A stretch of 64,000 nucleotides of DNA. It comes from an uncultured Prevotellaceae bacterium. Its GTDB lineage: Bacteria > Bacteroidota > Bacteroidia > Bacteroidales > Bacteroidaceae. The notes under the pieces were generated by a model. That model worked only from the letters and a program-made list of their open reading frames with translations, was not told the origin of the DNA and did not search any database. Below are positions 1 to 7,594 of the stretch, one piece after another. Within the stretch, counting starts at the first letter, position 1. Every line of letters begins with the position of its first letter. Both the position numbers and the translations under genes were made by a program. Location: positions 124,001 through 188,000 of the forward strand of contig ONDM01000006.1 of assembly GCA_900316585.1 (NCBI GenBank). Reading direction: 5' to 3'.

Positions 1-999
1 GAGGTTATTACCATCTCTCATTTGGGTTATATCAAGCGTACTCCATTGTCAGAGTTCCGTATTCAAGGTCGTGGAGGTTTAGGAAGTCAAGGTGGCAAGA
101 CTCGCGATGCAGACTTTATAGAGCATATATATCAGGCTACCACCCATAATACAATGATGTTCTTTACACAAAGAGGACGTTGCTATTGGCTTAAGGTGTA
201 TGACATACCAGAAGGTAACAGGGGATCTAAGGGGCGTGCTATTCAGAACTTGTTGAATATCGAAAGTGGTGATGCTGTAAATGCATTCATTTGTCTGAAA
301 GATTTAAACAATGCGGAATTTGTGAACAGCCACTATTTGATGTTCTGTACAAAGAGCGGTGTAATAAAGAAGACATCCTTGGCTGATTATAGTCGTCCTC
401 GTGCTAATGGTGTAATAGCTATAAATATTAAGGATGAGGATCGAGTCGTAGATGTTTGTCTTACTAATGGGGAAAATGAAATCTTGATTGCCAACAAAAA
501 TGGTCGTGCCATAAGATTTAATGAAAGTACAGTGCGTCCGATGGGTCGTACAGCTACTGGTGTTAAAGGTATGACTCTTGATGGAGCAGATGATGAAGTC
601 GTTGGCATGGTTTGTGTTGAGGATGCTAAGACAGAGACTATAATGGTAGTTAGTGAACAAGGTTATGGAAAGCGCAGCGAGGTCGAAGACTATCGTATTA
701 CCAACCGTGGAGGTAAAGGAGTCAAGACTATCGAAGTGACGGAAAAAACTGGCATGCTTATTGCTATTAAGTCTGTGACAGATGATAATGACCTCATGAT
801 TATTAACAAGAGTGGAATCACTCTTCGTTTGAAAGTTAGCGAGGTGCGTGTTATGGGCCGTGCAACTCAGGGTGTTAAGTTGATAAACCTGGCAAAACGT
901 AATGATCAAATTAGTAGTGTGTGCAAGGTTTCAGCAGCCCAAGAGGATGAAGAAGATGTAATTGAAGAAGATAATAACAACGTTGAAGGGGGAAACTAA
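1..999 (+). CDS. gyrA: DNA gyrase subunit A, C-terminal part (5' end outside window)
   Basis: The reading frame is open from base 1, so the gene starts upstream; about 332 residues are visible. The text starts in the last part of the catalytic half (VITISHLGYIKRTPLSEFR) and then covers the DNA-wrapping beta-pinwheel, whose blades show as repeats such as GDAVNAFI, NGENEILIANKNGRAIRF and MGRTATGVKGM. The GyrA box, normally like QRRGGRG, appears here as QGRGGLGSQGG, a diverged form. The C-terminal tail is acidic and Asn-rich (EDEEDVIEEDNNN), as in many GyrA tails. GyrA forms the A2B2 gyrase that introduces negative supercoils using ATP. ParC is the alternative, but the length and full pinwheel favour GyrA. 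Confidence 0.95.
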   Translation, partial: EVITISHLGYIKRTPLSEFRIQGRGGLGSQGGKTRDADFIEHIYQATTHNTMMFFTQRGRCYWLKVYDIPEGNRGSKGRAIQNLLNIESGDAVNAFICLKDLNNAEFVNSHYLMFCTKSGVIKKTSLADYSRPRANGVIAINIKDEDRVVDVCLTNGENEILIANKNGRAIRFNESTVRPMGRTATGVKGMTLDGADDEVVGMVCVEDAKTETIMVVSEQGYGKRSEVEDYRITNRGGKGVKTIEVTEKTGMLIAIKSVTDDNDLMIINKSGITLRLKVSEVRVMGRATQGVKLINLAKRNDQISSVCKVSAAQEDEEDVIEEDNNNVEGGN

Positions 1000-1059
1000 C
1001 CCAGAAACTCAAATTGAAAGTTAACAATTAGTACTAATTTTTATTTAACAAAAAAAACT

Positions 1060-2136
1060 ATGAAGAAAGTTTTATTAATGGCAGCTATGTTGCTCGGTTC
1101 AACTGCAGCCGTATTTGCTCAGGATGCTAAGGCTCTGAATGATGAGGTTCAGGCTCTTAAGGGCCAGATCGATAAGGGGCAGCAGGCTATGATCTTGGGA
1201 CAAGGTGATGCTAACCAGTTTTATGGTTTAGTTGATCAATTGTTCGATAAGGTTTACGAGTGCGACAGGGTTTCTGAGCAGCCAGATGCAAAAGGAAAGG
1301 TTAAAAACAAGTTCCGTAAGGCAAATGCTGACCTTTTGAACCTGAATCGCCCTCAGTTGATCAATGGTGGTGTTGAGGCATTTAACAACAATGAGAATGC
1401 AAAGGCACTTAAGTATTTTGGTAAGTACATCGATGCAGCAAAGCATCCAATGATGGAAAAGTTCAATTACTTAGCTACCGACACCATGATTCCTTTGATT
1501 TCTTATTATGCATGTATTGCAGCTGCACGTGAAGAGAATCATGATGCAGTTCTCAAGTATGTAGATGAGGCAGTTAAGGATAAGGAAAATGGTGCTTCTG
1601 CACTGGAGTTGAAGTGTGCTTCTTTGAAAGCAACAAACAAGAACGATGAATTCTTGGCAGCTTTGAAGGAAGGTCTTGAGAAGTTCCCTAATGATAATTA
1701 TTTCGTAGGTAACATGATTGATTATTACACAAATAATAATCAGTATGACGAGGCTGTTTCTTATATTGATGCTCAAATTGCTAAGAACCCTAATAATGAT
1801 TATTTCTATTTCGTAAAGGGTTATCTGTATCAGACTCAGAAGAAATATGAAGAGGCTGATCAAGCTTATGCTAAGTCTGTAGCTATGAATCCTAATTCTG
1901 CACAGGCACAGTCATACGCAGGTTTAAATCTCTGTCAGGAGGCTATCGCATTAGGTGAGGATGAAACTGTTTCAGAAGCTACTCTTGAGGCTCTTTACAA
2001 ACGTGCACTTCCATATTATGAGAAGGCTCGTGAGTTAGCTCCAGATGACAAAACACTTTGGCTGAATGGTCTTTATACTTGCTATTATCGTTTGAATATG
2101 ACCGAAAAGGCAGCAGAGATTGAAAAGTTGATGTGA
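1060..2136 (+). CDS. secreted tetratricopeptide-repeat protein (paralogue of the one at 16453)
   Basis: 358 residues with a clear signal peptide (MKKVLLMAAMLLGSTAAVFAQ, cleavage after A-Q). The mature part is helical. TPR-like units are clearest from about residue 200 on, e.g. YDEAVSYIDAQIAKNPNN, YEEADQAYAKSVAMNPNS and LPYYEKARELAPDDKTLW. It follows gyrA by 60 nt and has its own terminator. The last 150 residues line up with those of the protein at 16453-17625 (both end in a YYEKARELAP / YLEKCRELAP block and a final E-IEKLM / E-IERLM), so the two are paralogues. TPRs mediate protein-protein contact. The location is probably periplasm or outer membrane; the partner is unknown. Confidence 0.85.
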   Translation: MKKVLLMAAMLLGSTAAVFAQDAKALNDEVQALKGQIDKGQQAMILGQGDANQFYGLVDQLFDKVYECDRVSEQPDAKGKVKNKFRKANADLLNLNRPQLINGGVEAFNNNENAKALKYFGKYIDAAKHPMMEKFNYLATDTMIPLISYYACIAAAREENHDAVLKYVDEAVKDKENGASALELKCASLKATNKNDEFLAALKEGLEKFPNDNYFVGNMIDYYTNNNQYDEAVSYIDAQIAKNPNNDYFYFVKGYLYQTQKKYEEADQAYAKSVAMNPNSAQAQSYAGLNLCQEAIALGEDETVSEATLEALYKRALPYYEKARELAPDDKTLWLNGLYTCYYRLNMTEKAAEIEKLM

Positions 2137-2161
2137 TTCACATTAATTATAGATAGTAAAA

Positions 2162-2195
2162 AAGAAGGTGTGTTTATGGCACACCTTCTTTTTTT
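2162..2195 (+). terminator. intrinsic terminator of the TPR gene
   Basis: An 11-bp perfect stem (AAGAAGGTGTG / CACACCTTCTT) with a 7-nt loop is followed by a T-run, 25 nt after the stop codon. Confidence 0.85.
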
Positions 2196-2378
2196 AATAT
2201 CTATTGGTCCTTTGAGTTCATTTCATTTTAATTGTTATGTTTATTATATGTGTTTAATAAATAAATGTTGTATCTTTTTTGTTTGTCAGTAGGTAAAGAT
2301 TTTTTCTTTTAGAATTGTTTTTTCTTGCTCTTTTGTATGAATGGGTATTTTTCTTATAAAAAAACACTCTTTTATTAT

Positions 2379-2406
2379 TTTGGAACATCAAAAAATATTA
2401 TATTTG
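2379..2406 (+). promoter_or_regulatory. Bacteroidetes-type promoter of the ArsR-like gene
   Basis: The -7 element TATATTTG lies at 2399-2406, with TTTG at 2379-2382. The spacing of 16 nt is shorter than the usual 19-20, so the -33 match is weak. The start codon follows 31 nt downstream. The AT-rich 240 nt before it holds nothing else I recognise. Confidence 0.6.
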
Positions 2407-2437
2407 CAACAAAGAACAATTAGACCTAACTATTATT

Positions 2438-2761
2438 ATGAAAAGCAAGGATCTGTATTCATTAAGACAGCAGTTAGTATCGGACATTACCCGTGCTATG
2501 GGACATCCTGCACGTATTAGTATTTTGGAGTATGTAGCTAAGCATGGTGAGTGTTATTTTGGTGACTTGGTAAATGAAATACCACTTGCCAAGGCTACTA
2601 TATCTAGACATTTGAGTGAGTTGAAAAGTGCTGGTTTGGTTCAATGTGAATCAGAGGGACCAAAATCTAGATTGTGGATTAACAAGAAAAATTGGGAATT
2701 TGCTCGTAAGGTATTTAATGATTTCTTTACTGAAAATCAAGATAAATTGAAGGACGAGTAA
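2438..2761 (+). CDS. ArsR-family winged-helix transcriptional regulator
   Basis: 107 residues. A winged helix-turn-helix fills the protein: ITRAMGHPARISILEYVA (helices 1-2), then FGDLVNEIPLAKATISRHLSELKSAG, where AKATISRHLSELK is the recognition helix, and a wing at VQCESEGPKSRLWIN. ArsR proteins are dimeric repressors that normally release DNA on binding metal or another small signal. The classic metal box ELCVCDL is missing; the matching place reads HGECYFGDL with one cysteine, so metal sensing is doubtful. It is transcribed alone between two terminator-like structures, so its target is not evident from neighbours; autoregulation is the simplest guess. Confidence 0.85.
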   Translation: MKSKDLYSLRQQLVSDITRAMGHPARISILEYVAKHGECYFGDLVNEIPLAKATISRHLSELKSAGLVQCESEGPKSRLWINKKNWEFARKVFNDFFTENQDKLKDE

Positions 2762-2779
2762 GTTGGTTAGAATTCGTAG

Positions 2780-2845
2780 AATCAACACTAGTAAAAAAGG
2801 CAGGATGTAACCAATTACATCCTGCCTTTTTTACTAGTGTTGATT
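2780..2845. terminator. 31-bp perfect inverted repeat, probable bidirectional terminator
   Basis: Arms 2780-2810 and 2815-2845 are exact reverse complements over 31 bp, separated by CCAA. The inner part is a GC-rich stem (GGCAGGATGTAA / TTACATCCTGCC) flanked by A6 and T6, which is the layout of a two-way intrinsic terminator. The outer 13 bp (AATCAACACTAGT and partner) extend the match beyond what a terminator needs. Confidence 0.75.
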
Positions 2846-3024
2846 CATTAAAAATGTTTTATTTTTTCGCAAGATGTATAGGTGTTTTTTTATAAAAGTC
2901 TTTGTACTATGCATTGACCTCTCTTTTAAGTTAGATAATAGTTTTTGCTCTTTATAGTGATGTTCTAAATCGCTTCTTATTCGTTCGATAATGCTCATTG
3001 AATACTATGAATTTTGATTTAGGC

Positions 3025-3054
3025 TTGTCTTCTAGAAAGAAAAGCCTAAATTTG
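3025..3054 (+). promoter_or_regulatory. promoter with no gene behind it (unit A)
   Basis: TTG at 3025-3027, 19 nt, then TAAATTTG at 3047-3054: a full match to the Bacteroidetes housekeeping promoter. It overlaps a 10-bp inverted repeat (ATTTAGGCTT / AAGCCTAAAT, 3017-3051). No gene-sized frame follows before the hairpin at 3172. Confidence 0.6.
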
Positions 3055-3060
3055 TACAGT

Positions 3061-3204
3061 CATTTATATATGATAATTGAAAGTAGTATTAAAAACTCTA
3101 TAGTTAGCCTGGTGTAACTGTGAAATTATGTTAGGTGGTATCTAAGAGATTTTAAATGAAAAAGGATTTACGAAGGGATTCTCTGTGAAGAGGATCCCTT
3201 CTTT
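3061..3204 (+). ncRNA. candidate small RNA, unit A
   Basis: About 145 nt between a consensus promoter and a terminator-like hairpin. It holds only very short frames (a 15-codon one at 3070). The convergent glycosyltransferase gene ends 40 nt further on, so the unit could also act against the 3' end of that transcript. The 5' end is estimated as 7 nt past the -7 element. I do not recognise a known RNA family in it. Confidence 0.35.
3172..3204. terminator. terminator-like hairpin closing unit A
   Basis: A 13-bp stem with one wobble pair (GAAGGGATTCTCT / AGAGGATCCCTTC), a GTGA loop, then only three T's. It may also serve the convergent glycosyltransferase gene. Confidence 0.55.
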
Positions 3205-3243
3205 ACTGTGATTGATATTGTTTAGTCTAGTATTGTGTATCTT

Positions 3244-4335
3244 TTAGAAAGATAGATCTGTTGAATCTAGAGTGCTGAGTCCCAATAGCTTACGATATAG
3301 GGCAATGTATTTATGGGTATAGGTGTCATAATTGAATGACTCAGAGAAAACTCTTGCTTGTTCTGCTTTTTCTGGGTATTTTTTCCATTCGGGGTAATCG
3401 TTACGGATTACATTTGCCATGGCTTCAGGTTCAAAGGAATCCCAATAACATGCATGGTTCTCATAAACCTCTGGTAAACTTCCTAATTTAGAAGAATAAA
3501 CACGGCATCCAAATCGCATAGCCTCTAACCCTGGTATGCCGAAACCTTCTAAACGACTTGGGAAAAAATATGCGGTAGCATGAGCATAAAGCCAGCTCTT
3601 TTCTGGATCTGTGATTTTACCTGCTAGGAATACTCTGTTTTCTCCTACTTGAGCGATTAGTTCACGGAGGGTTTGAGCATAAGCAAAATGGTCATCACCA
3701 CAAATATATAGTTTGTAGTTAGGAAAGTAATGCATCATTGGCACCAGCTTTTGAAAATTCTTTTTCTCTCGTATTTGACCAATAGAGAAAAAGAACTTTT
3801 CATTGGGATTATCTACAAAAGATGGTTTCTCTGTCAGCGTGTTTGTGGTATCTTGGATTCCATTATATATAATGCTGATTGGTTTGCTCGATGCTTGATT
3901 TACATTAGCTAATAGCTCACGTTGTACATATTTAGATATACAGGTAATATAGTCAGAGTTTTTTACTCGGTGGCGCATTTGAAATATGTGACGTAGACGA
4001 TGCAGACCTTTTTTCTCGTACAGATAGTTAAGATCATGTACAGTGAGTAACTGTATAGTGCCCTTTTGCATGAAACGATAACGATATTGTTGATCAGTGG
4101 CATGCCAGAGATCTATATGAGCACCAATTCTTTTTATATCAGCACGCACATGTTCTTTCCTGATATATTCAGTATCATTTCCAAAAACTCCCAGATATTT
4201 TTCGGGAACCATCATAATGATGCGCATATCTGGAAAATTCACCTTGGCTAATCTAGGGCCGTAATTCTTAGCAATCTCTCCAAATCCACAGAAAGTGCCA
4301 ATATGAGACATATCTACAATAACAGTCTTTTTCAT
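3244..4335 (-). CDS. GT4-type glycosyltransferase
   Basis: 363 residues, GT-B fold. The C-terminal donor-binding half is the clearest: FFSIGQIREKKNFQKLV (about 185-201), then FPSRLEGFGIPGLEAMRFGC (about 259-278), which carries the E-x7-E type motif of retaining GT4 enzymes, and SLPEVYENHACYWD. The N-terminal half has AHIDLWHATDQQY and LLTVHDLNYLYEKK, acceptor-side motifs seen in mannosyltransferase-like members. There is no signal peptide or membrane span, so it is cytoplasmic, possibly peripheral. It stands alone rather than in a surface-polysaccharide cluster, so the sugar and acceptor cannot be told. A -7 element (TACCTTTG on this strand, 4353-4360) lies just before the start. Confidence 0.85.
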   Translation of the reverse strand: MKKTVIVDMSHIGTFCGFGEIAKNYGPRLAKVNFPDMRIIMMVPEKYLGVFGNDTEYIRKEHVRADIKRIGAHIDLWHATDQQYRYRFMQKGTIQLLTVHDLNYLYEKKGLHRLRHIFQMRHRVKNSDYITCISKYVQRELLANVNQASSKPISIIYNGIQDTTNTLTEKPSFVDNPNEKFFFSIGQIREKKNFQKLVPMMHYFPNYKLYICGDDHFAYAQTLRELIAQVGENRVFLAGKITDPEKSWLYAHATAYFFPSRLEGFGIPGLEAMRFGCRVYSSKLGSLPEVYENHACYWDSFEPEAMANVIRNDYPEWKKYPEKAEQARVFSESFNYDTYTHKYIALYRKLLGLSTLDSTDLSF

Positions 4336-4517
4336 ATTTTGCTTCTTTTATGCAAAGGTAATAAATAAAGCTGAATAAATTTTGGTGAAAGATTGTTTTG
4401 AAATGATTGATAATTAAAAACTGCTTATTTTTCGAGGTAAATAGTCATGGAATACACTATTTTAAAAACAAAAACTAATACTATTCTTTCAAATAGATAC
4501 AATTGTTTTTTTTAAAC

Positions 4518-4548
4518 TTGTAAGAAGATAATATGTATGTTACTTTTG
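4518..4548 (+). promoter_or_regulatory. promoter with no gene behind it (unit B)
   Basis: TTG at 4518-4520, 20 nt, TACTTTTG at 4541-4548. A strong terminator follows within 70 nt and no reading frame lies between. Confidence 0.65.
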
Positions 4549-4554
4549 CAGAAG

Positions 4555-4639
4555 TAAATGAATATGTCTTCTAAAGTTAGAATATATAGTTTATAGATTA
4601 AGGTTATTAGGAAAAGCTCTCCATCAGGGGAGCTTTTTT
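4555..4639 (+). ncRNA. candidate small RNA, unit B
   Basis: About 85 nt from a consensus promoter to a textbook terminator, with no start codon followed by a useful frame. It ends 97 nt before the next promoter (4736), so it is not the leader of the downstream operon. The 5' end is an estimate. The family is unknown. Confidence 0.45.
4612..4639 (+). terminator. intrinsic terminator of unit B
   Basis: An 11-bp stem with one wobble (AAAAGCTCTCC / GGGGAGCTTTT), tetraloop ATCA, then a run of T. Confidence 0.85.
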
Positions 4640-4735
4640 ATTTGTTTATTTCTAGCATAACACAAAGCATTAAAGGTTCCTATAGTTATTCTTGTAAGTT
4701 ATTTCATTGGCGAGTAATGTAATTGTTTTTATAAA

Positions 4736-4767
4736 TTTGCCTGTCGTTTATAAAAGAGTTATATTTG
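4736..4767 (+). promoter_or_regulatory. promoter of the ubiquitin-fold/5'-nucleotidase operon
   Basis: TTTG at 4736-4739, 20 nt, TATATTTG at 4760-4767. The upstream in-frame TTG at 4765 is inside the -7 element and cannot be the start codon; this sets the start at ATG 4792. Confidence 0.8.
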
Positions 4768-4791
4768 CATGAAGTGATAATAACAATTGCT

Positions 4792-5124
4792 ATGAATATA
4801 ACCATTAATGAAAAGACTGTGAAAATATTCACAGGTGCAAAGGCTGTAGATGCCATTCGAAAATATCTGGTAGAAATGCAGAAATCTCCTGCTGACTTGA
4901 AATCTTTAACGATTTATGATAAATATGGACATGAGATTGATGGAGAAGCTCCTTTAAAAGATGGAGATGTCATAGAAGTTAAGGCTATTAAGGAAGAGGA
5001 TACTCAATGTGAGGCGAATAACTCTTCAGTATCCCTTTCTATAGATTCTATTAAAACTCCAAAGTTAGAATCTGATATTGTGTCCACTCCGGCTAAGATT
5101 CCATTCCCTAATTCTAAAGTATGA
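4792..5124 (+). CDS. small protein with a beta-grasp-like N-terminal domain
   Basis: 110 residues from ATG 4792. The first 70 residues have the pattern of a ubiquitin-like beta-grasp fold (ThiS/MoaD/TGS type): a beta hairpin ITINEKTVKIFTGAKAVDAI, a helix, then TIYDKYGHEIDGEAPLKDGDVIEVK, where the L-x-DGD-x-I-x-V ending is typical of that fold. The C-terminal 40 residues are Ser/Thr/Pro-rich and look disordered. There is no terminal Gly-Gly, so sulfur-carrier activity is unlikely. No signal peptide. The stop overlaps the start of the 5'-nucleotidase gene (ATGA), so the two are translationally coupled. The fold call is by eye and moderate; the function is unknown. Confidence 0.7.
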   Translation: MNITINEKTVKIFTGAKAVDAIRKYLVEMQKSPADLKSLTIYDKYGHEIDGEAPLKDGDVIEVKAIKEEDTQCEANNSSVSLSIDSIKTPKLESDIVSTPAKIPFPNSKV

Positions 5125-6557
5125 AACGAATCTATATACTTCTTGTGTTTTTTTCATGGGCCTTTAGTACAACTATTGCACAACAGCGAGAGATACATAT
5201 TCTTTCAGTAAATGATATGCATGCCCAAATTGATAATATGCCTCAATTGGCTGCTATAGTTGATAGCCTTCGTTCTATAGACCCGGAATTATTGGTGATA
5301 TCCGCAGGTGATAATCGTACTGGTAACCCTATTAATGATCAATACGAACCTACGAGTTACCCTATGACAGCTCTTATGAACATTATAGGGTTTGATTGTT
5401 CAGGTTATGGGAATCATGAGTTTGATTCAGGCGCATCAGGTCTTGCCAAGTTAATAGATCTAAGTAATTTCCCACATGTTAATGCTAATGCACATCCAGC
5501 CCCTTCTTTAGGTATTCATCAGATTCCGTATAAAATTTTTAATATTGATGGTATTTCCATAGGTGTTTTGGGAATTGTTCAGTTAGGTACGCATGGATAT
5601 CCAGATACTCATCCCGATAACGTGAAAGGTATTACCTTTACAGACCCTACAGAAACTATAGAACAGTATGAGTGGCTGACAAAGAGATGTAATGTGAATA
5701 TCCTATTGTCACATTTGGGTTATGAAGAAGATCTTAAAATGGCAGCTCAATTCCCATATTATGATTTAATAATAAGTAGTCACTCACATACGCAATTAAA
5801 AGGAGGAGAGCTTCATGATGGTGTGTTGATTACGCAAAATACAAATAAACTGAAACGTTGTACTTATACTACTCTTACTGTAGTAGATGGTAAAGTTGTA
5901 AAAAAAGATGCTGTAAACATAGAAGTGGAAAACTATCCCAGAAAGAACTTAATAGCAGCAAGACTGGTGCATTTCTTTAATGAGAATGAGTTCTTCCAAC
6001 GTGTGCTTGCTACAGCGGAGACGCCTTTTACATCTCCTGAAGAATTGGGTGTCTTCCTTTGTGATGCAATTAAATGTGAAGGGAACGCAGATTTTGCGCT
6101 ATGGAATGCAGGTGGTGTTCGTTTAGAGAAATTAGATGCTGGCCCCATAACGGTTAATGAAATATTACAGTTAGATCCCTTTGGGAACATGTGTGTGGAA
6201 ATGAATCTTACGGGGAAAGAATTGGAAGATATTCTGTATTCTTGTTATCAAAATGATCAGTTTATCTTTCCATATACATCAGGAAATTTGATGTCTACGA
6301 TAACTTTTGATTCAATGGACAAACTGACAATTAAAAAAATGGATATCCGAACTTCTGATGGAAAGAAACTTGACAAAAAGAAAATCTATAAAGTGGTAAC
6401 GAATAGCTATACAGCATCAATCTGTGATTCACCTCGAACAGATCAAGGTAGAGTCCTTAACATAGGTACTTCAGATATGGTTATGAAATATCTGGAAAAG
6501 AAAGGAAGCGTAAGTTATCAAGGCAAGAAATGTCAGATGATTCTTAATAGGAACTGA
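5121..6557 (+). CDS. secreted 5'-nucleotidase / cyclic phosphodiesterase (UshA family)
   Basis: 478 residues with a signal peptide (ILLVFFSWAFSTTIAQ). The N-terminal calcineurin-like metallophosphatase domain has the full metal-ligand set: NDMH (D32, H34), SAGDN, GNHEFD, LLSHLGY and SSHSHTQ. The C-terminal 5'-nucleotidase domain spans about 290-478: ADFALWNAGGVR, ITVNEILQLDPFGN and LTGKELEDIL. Enzymes of this family strip phosphate from nucleotides or UDP-sugars outside the cytoplasm, letting the nucleoside be taken up. In some Bacteroidales the two domains are separate genes; here they are fused in the standard order. It is coupled by a 4-nt overlap to the small protein before it. Confidence 0.9.
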   Translation: MKRIYILLVFFSWAFSTTIAQQREIHILSVNDMHAQIDNMPQLAAIVDSLRSIDPELLVISAGDNRTGNPINDQYEPTSYPMTALMNIIGFDCSGYGNHEFDSGASGLAKLIDLSNFPHVNANAHPAPSLGIHQIPYKIFNIDGISIGVLGIVQLGTHGYPDTHPDNVKGITFTDPTETIEQYEWLTKRCNVNILLSHLGYEEDLKMAAQFPYYDLIISSHSHTQLKGGELHDGVLITQNTNKLKRCTYTTLTVVDGKVVKKDAVNIEVENYPRKNLIAARLVHFFNENEFFQRVLATAETPFTSPEELGVFLCDAIKCEGNADFALWNAGGVRLEKLDAGPITVNEILQLDPFGNMCVEMNLTGKELEDILYSCYQNDQFIFPYTSGNLMSTITFDSMDKLTIKKMDIRTSDGKKLDKKKIYKVVTNSYTASICDSPRTDQGRVLNIGTSDMVMKYLEKKGSVSYQGKKCQMILNRN

Positions 6558-6594
6558 TTTATAGATAAATAAAACTTTGTTGACCATCAAACTG

Positions 6595-6650
6595 ATTGGA
6601 TTTCATTGAAATTGATTTTAAAAGAATCAGCATTCCAGTAAAAATCCAAT
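6595..6650. other. hairpin after the 5'-nucleotidase gene
   Basis: ATTGGATTT (6595-6603) pairs with AAATCCAAT (6642-6650), enclosing a second small stem TGATT / AATCA (6613-6629). There is no T-run after it, so it is a weak terminator at best. It ends just before the -33 element of the next promoter. Confidence 0.4.
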
Positions 6651-6656
6651 AAAAAA

Positions 6657-6687
6657 TTGAATTATTTTATTTTTTTCTTTATATTTG
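6657..6687 (+). promoter_or_regulatory. promoter of the repetitive helical protein
   Basis: TTG at 6657-6659, 20 nt, TATATTTG at 6680-6687. A longer in-frame start at TTG 6657 would begin inside the -33 element, so ATG 6759 is preferred, giving a leader of about 65 nt. Confidence 0.75.
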
Positions 6688-6758
6688 CGAAATTAAAAAC
6701 AATTAGAAAAAGCCGAACTGCTAAGAAGGGTGTAGGCACATTTAAAAAAACAAAGCTC

Positions 6759-7517
6759 ATGATACAAGAAGATTCTATTAAGAATGCAGCTAAAGAAGTA
6801 AAAGAAACTGCAGAAGAAGTTCAGGAAGCTGTTGCTGAAAAAGTAGCAGATGCTAAAGAGGCTGTTGCTGATGTAGCTGAAGCTGTAGAGGACAAGGTTG
6901 AGGAGGCTAAAGAAGCTGTTGCAGAGACTGTTGAGGAAGTCAAGGAAGCTGCACAGGCTAAAGTCGAGGAGGCTAAAGAGACATTGAAAGGTGCCGAAGA
7001 AGCTGTAGCTGAAAAAGTAGAGAGTGTTAAAGAAACTGTGGAAGATGCTAAGGAAACCATTGAAGAAAAGGTTGAAGAAGCTAAGGCTGCAGTTGATTCT
7101 ACAGAAGAGATTAAAGCCGATGCTGATAAATTTACCGATAAGGTTGGTGAGGCTTTTGACGATGTAAAGGATAAGATTAGCGATGTTATCGATGATATTA
7201 ATCAGAATGAGACAGTGAAAGCTGCCAAGGAAAAAGTGAATGATGTTATCGAAGATATCCAGCAGAATGAAACGGTTAAGAAAGTTCAGGAGAAAGTTGG
7301 TGATGCAATAGAGGACATCAAGAACAATGAAACCGTTAAGGAGACTTTGAAGAAGGTTGATGAGACTCTGGATCAGATTGCTAATAGTGAAACAGCAAAA
7401 CAGGCTCAAGAATTTGTAAAGGAGTCAACAAAGAAAGCTGGTGAAGCTATTAATCAAGCTGCTGATGAAATTCAGAAATTAAGTATTTGGCAGAAGATTA
7501 AGAATTTTTTTAAATAA
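6759..7517 (+). CDS. repetitive amphipathic-helix protein, LEA-like
   Basis: 252 residues, no signal peptide or membrane span. Residues 5-125 are a run of roughly 11-residue units built from A, E, K, V and T (for example VEEAKEAVAETVEEVKEAA), the pattern of late-embryogenesis-abundant (LEA) and apolipoprotein-like helices. Residues 150-215 hold about four 20-residue repeats anchored on N-E-T-V-K: NQNETVKAAKEKVNDVIEDI, QQNETVKKVQEKVGDAIEDI, then KNNETVKETLKKVDETLDQI and a shortened ANSETAKQAQEF. LEA-like proteins are usually soluble, partly unfolded until dried or bound to membrane, and linked to stress. The C-terminus (IQKLSIWQKIKNFFK) is a plausible membrane-binding amphipathic tip. The stress role is inference. 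Confidence 0.8.
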   Translation: MIQEDSIKNAAKEVKETAEEVQEAVAEKVADAKEAVADVAEAVEDKVEEAKEAVAETVEEVKEAAQAKVEEAKETLKGAEEAVAEKVESVKETVEDAKETIEEKVEEAKAAVDSTEEIKADADKFTDKVGEAFDDVKDKISDVIDDINQNETVKAAKEKVNDVIEDIQQNETVKKVQEKVGDAIEDIKNNETVKETLKKVDETLDQIANSETAKQAQEFVKESTKKAGEAINQAADEIQKLSIWQKIKNFFK

Positions 7518-7547
7518 AAAATCCACATAACAGATGTTATAACGATA

Positions 7548-7576
7548 GGGAGGGGGAGCTTTCAGTTCCCCCTCCC
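7548..7576. terminator. bidirectional terminator between convergent genes
   Basis: A 10-bp perfect stem (GGGAGGGGGA / TCCCCCTCCC) with a 9-nt loop. The flanks ATAAC-ATA / TAT-GTTAT can add weak pairs. It lies between the LEA-like gene and the LysR gene, which converge. Confidence 0.8.
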
Positions 7577-7594
7577 TTATTGTTATTATACCAC

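Noticed and set aside
1-999. gyrA as a truncated pseudogene
   Set aside because: The frame is open to base 1 and only the window edge removes its 5' part; no internal stop or shift is seen.
6693-7409. Long minus-strand open frame opposite the LEA-like gene
   Set aside because: It exists because the repeated A/E/K/V codons of the real gene lack stops on the other strand; it is Leu/Ser/Phe-rich without a domain or promoter.
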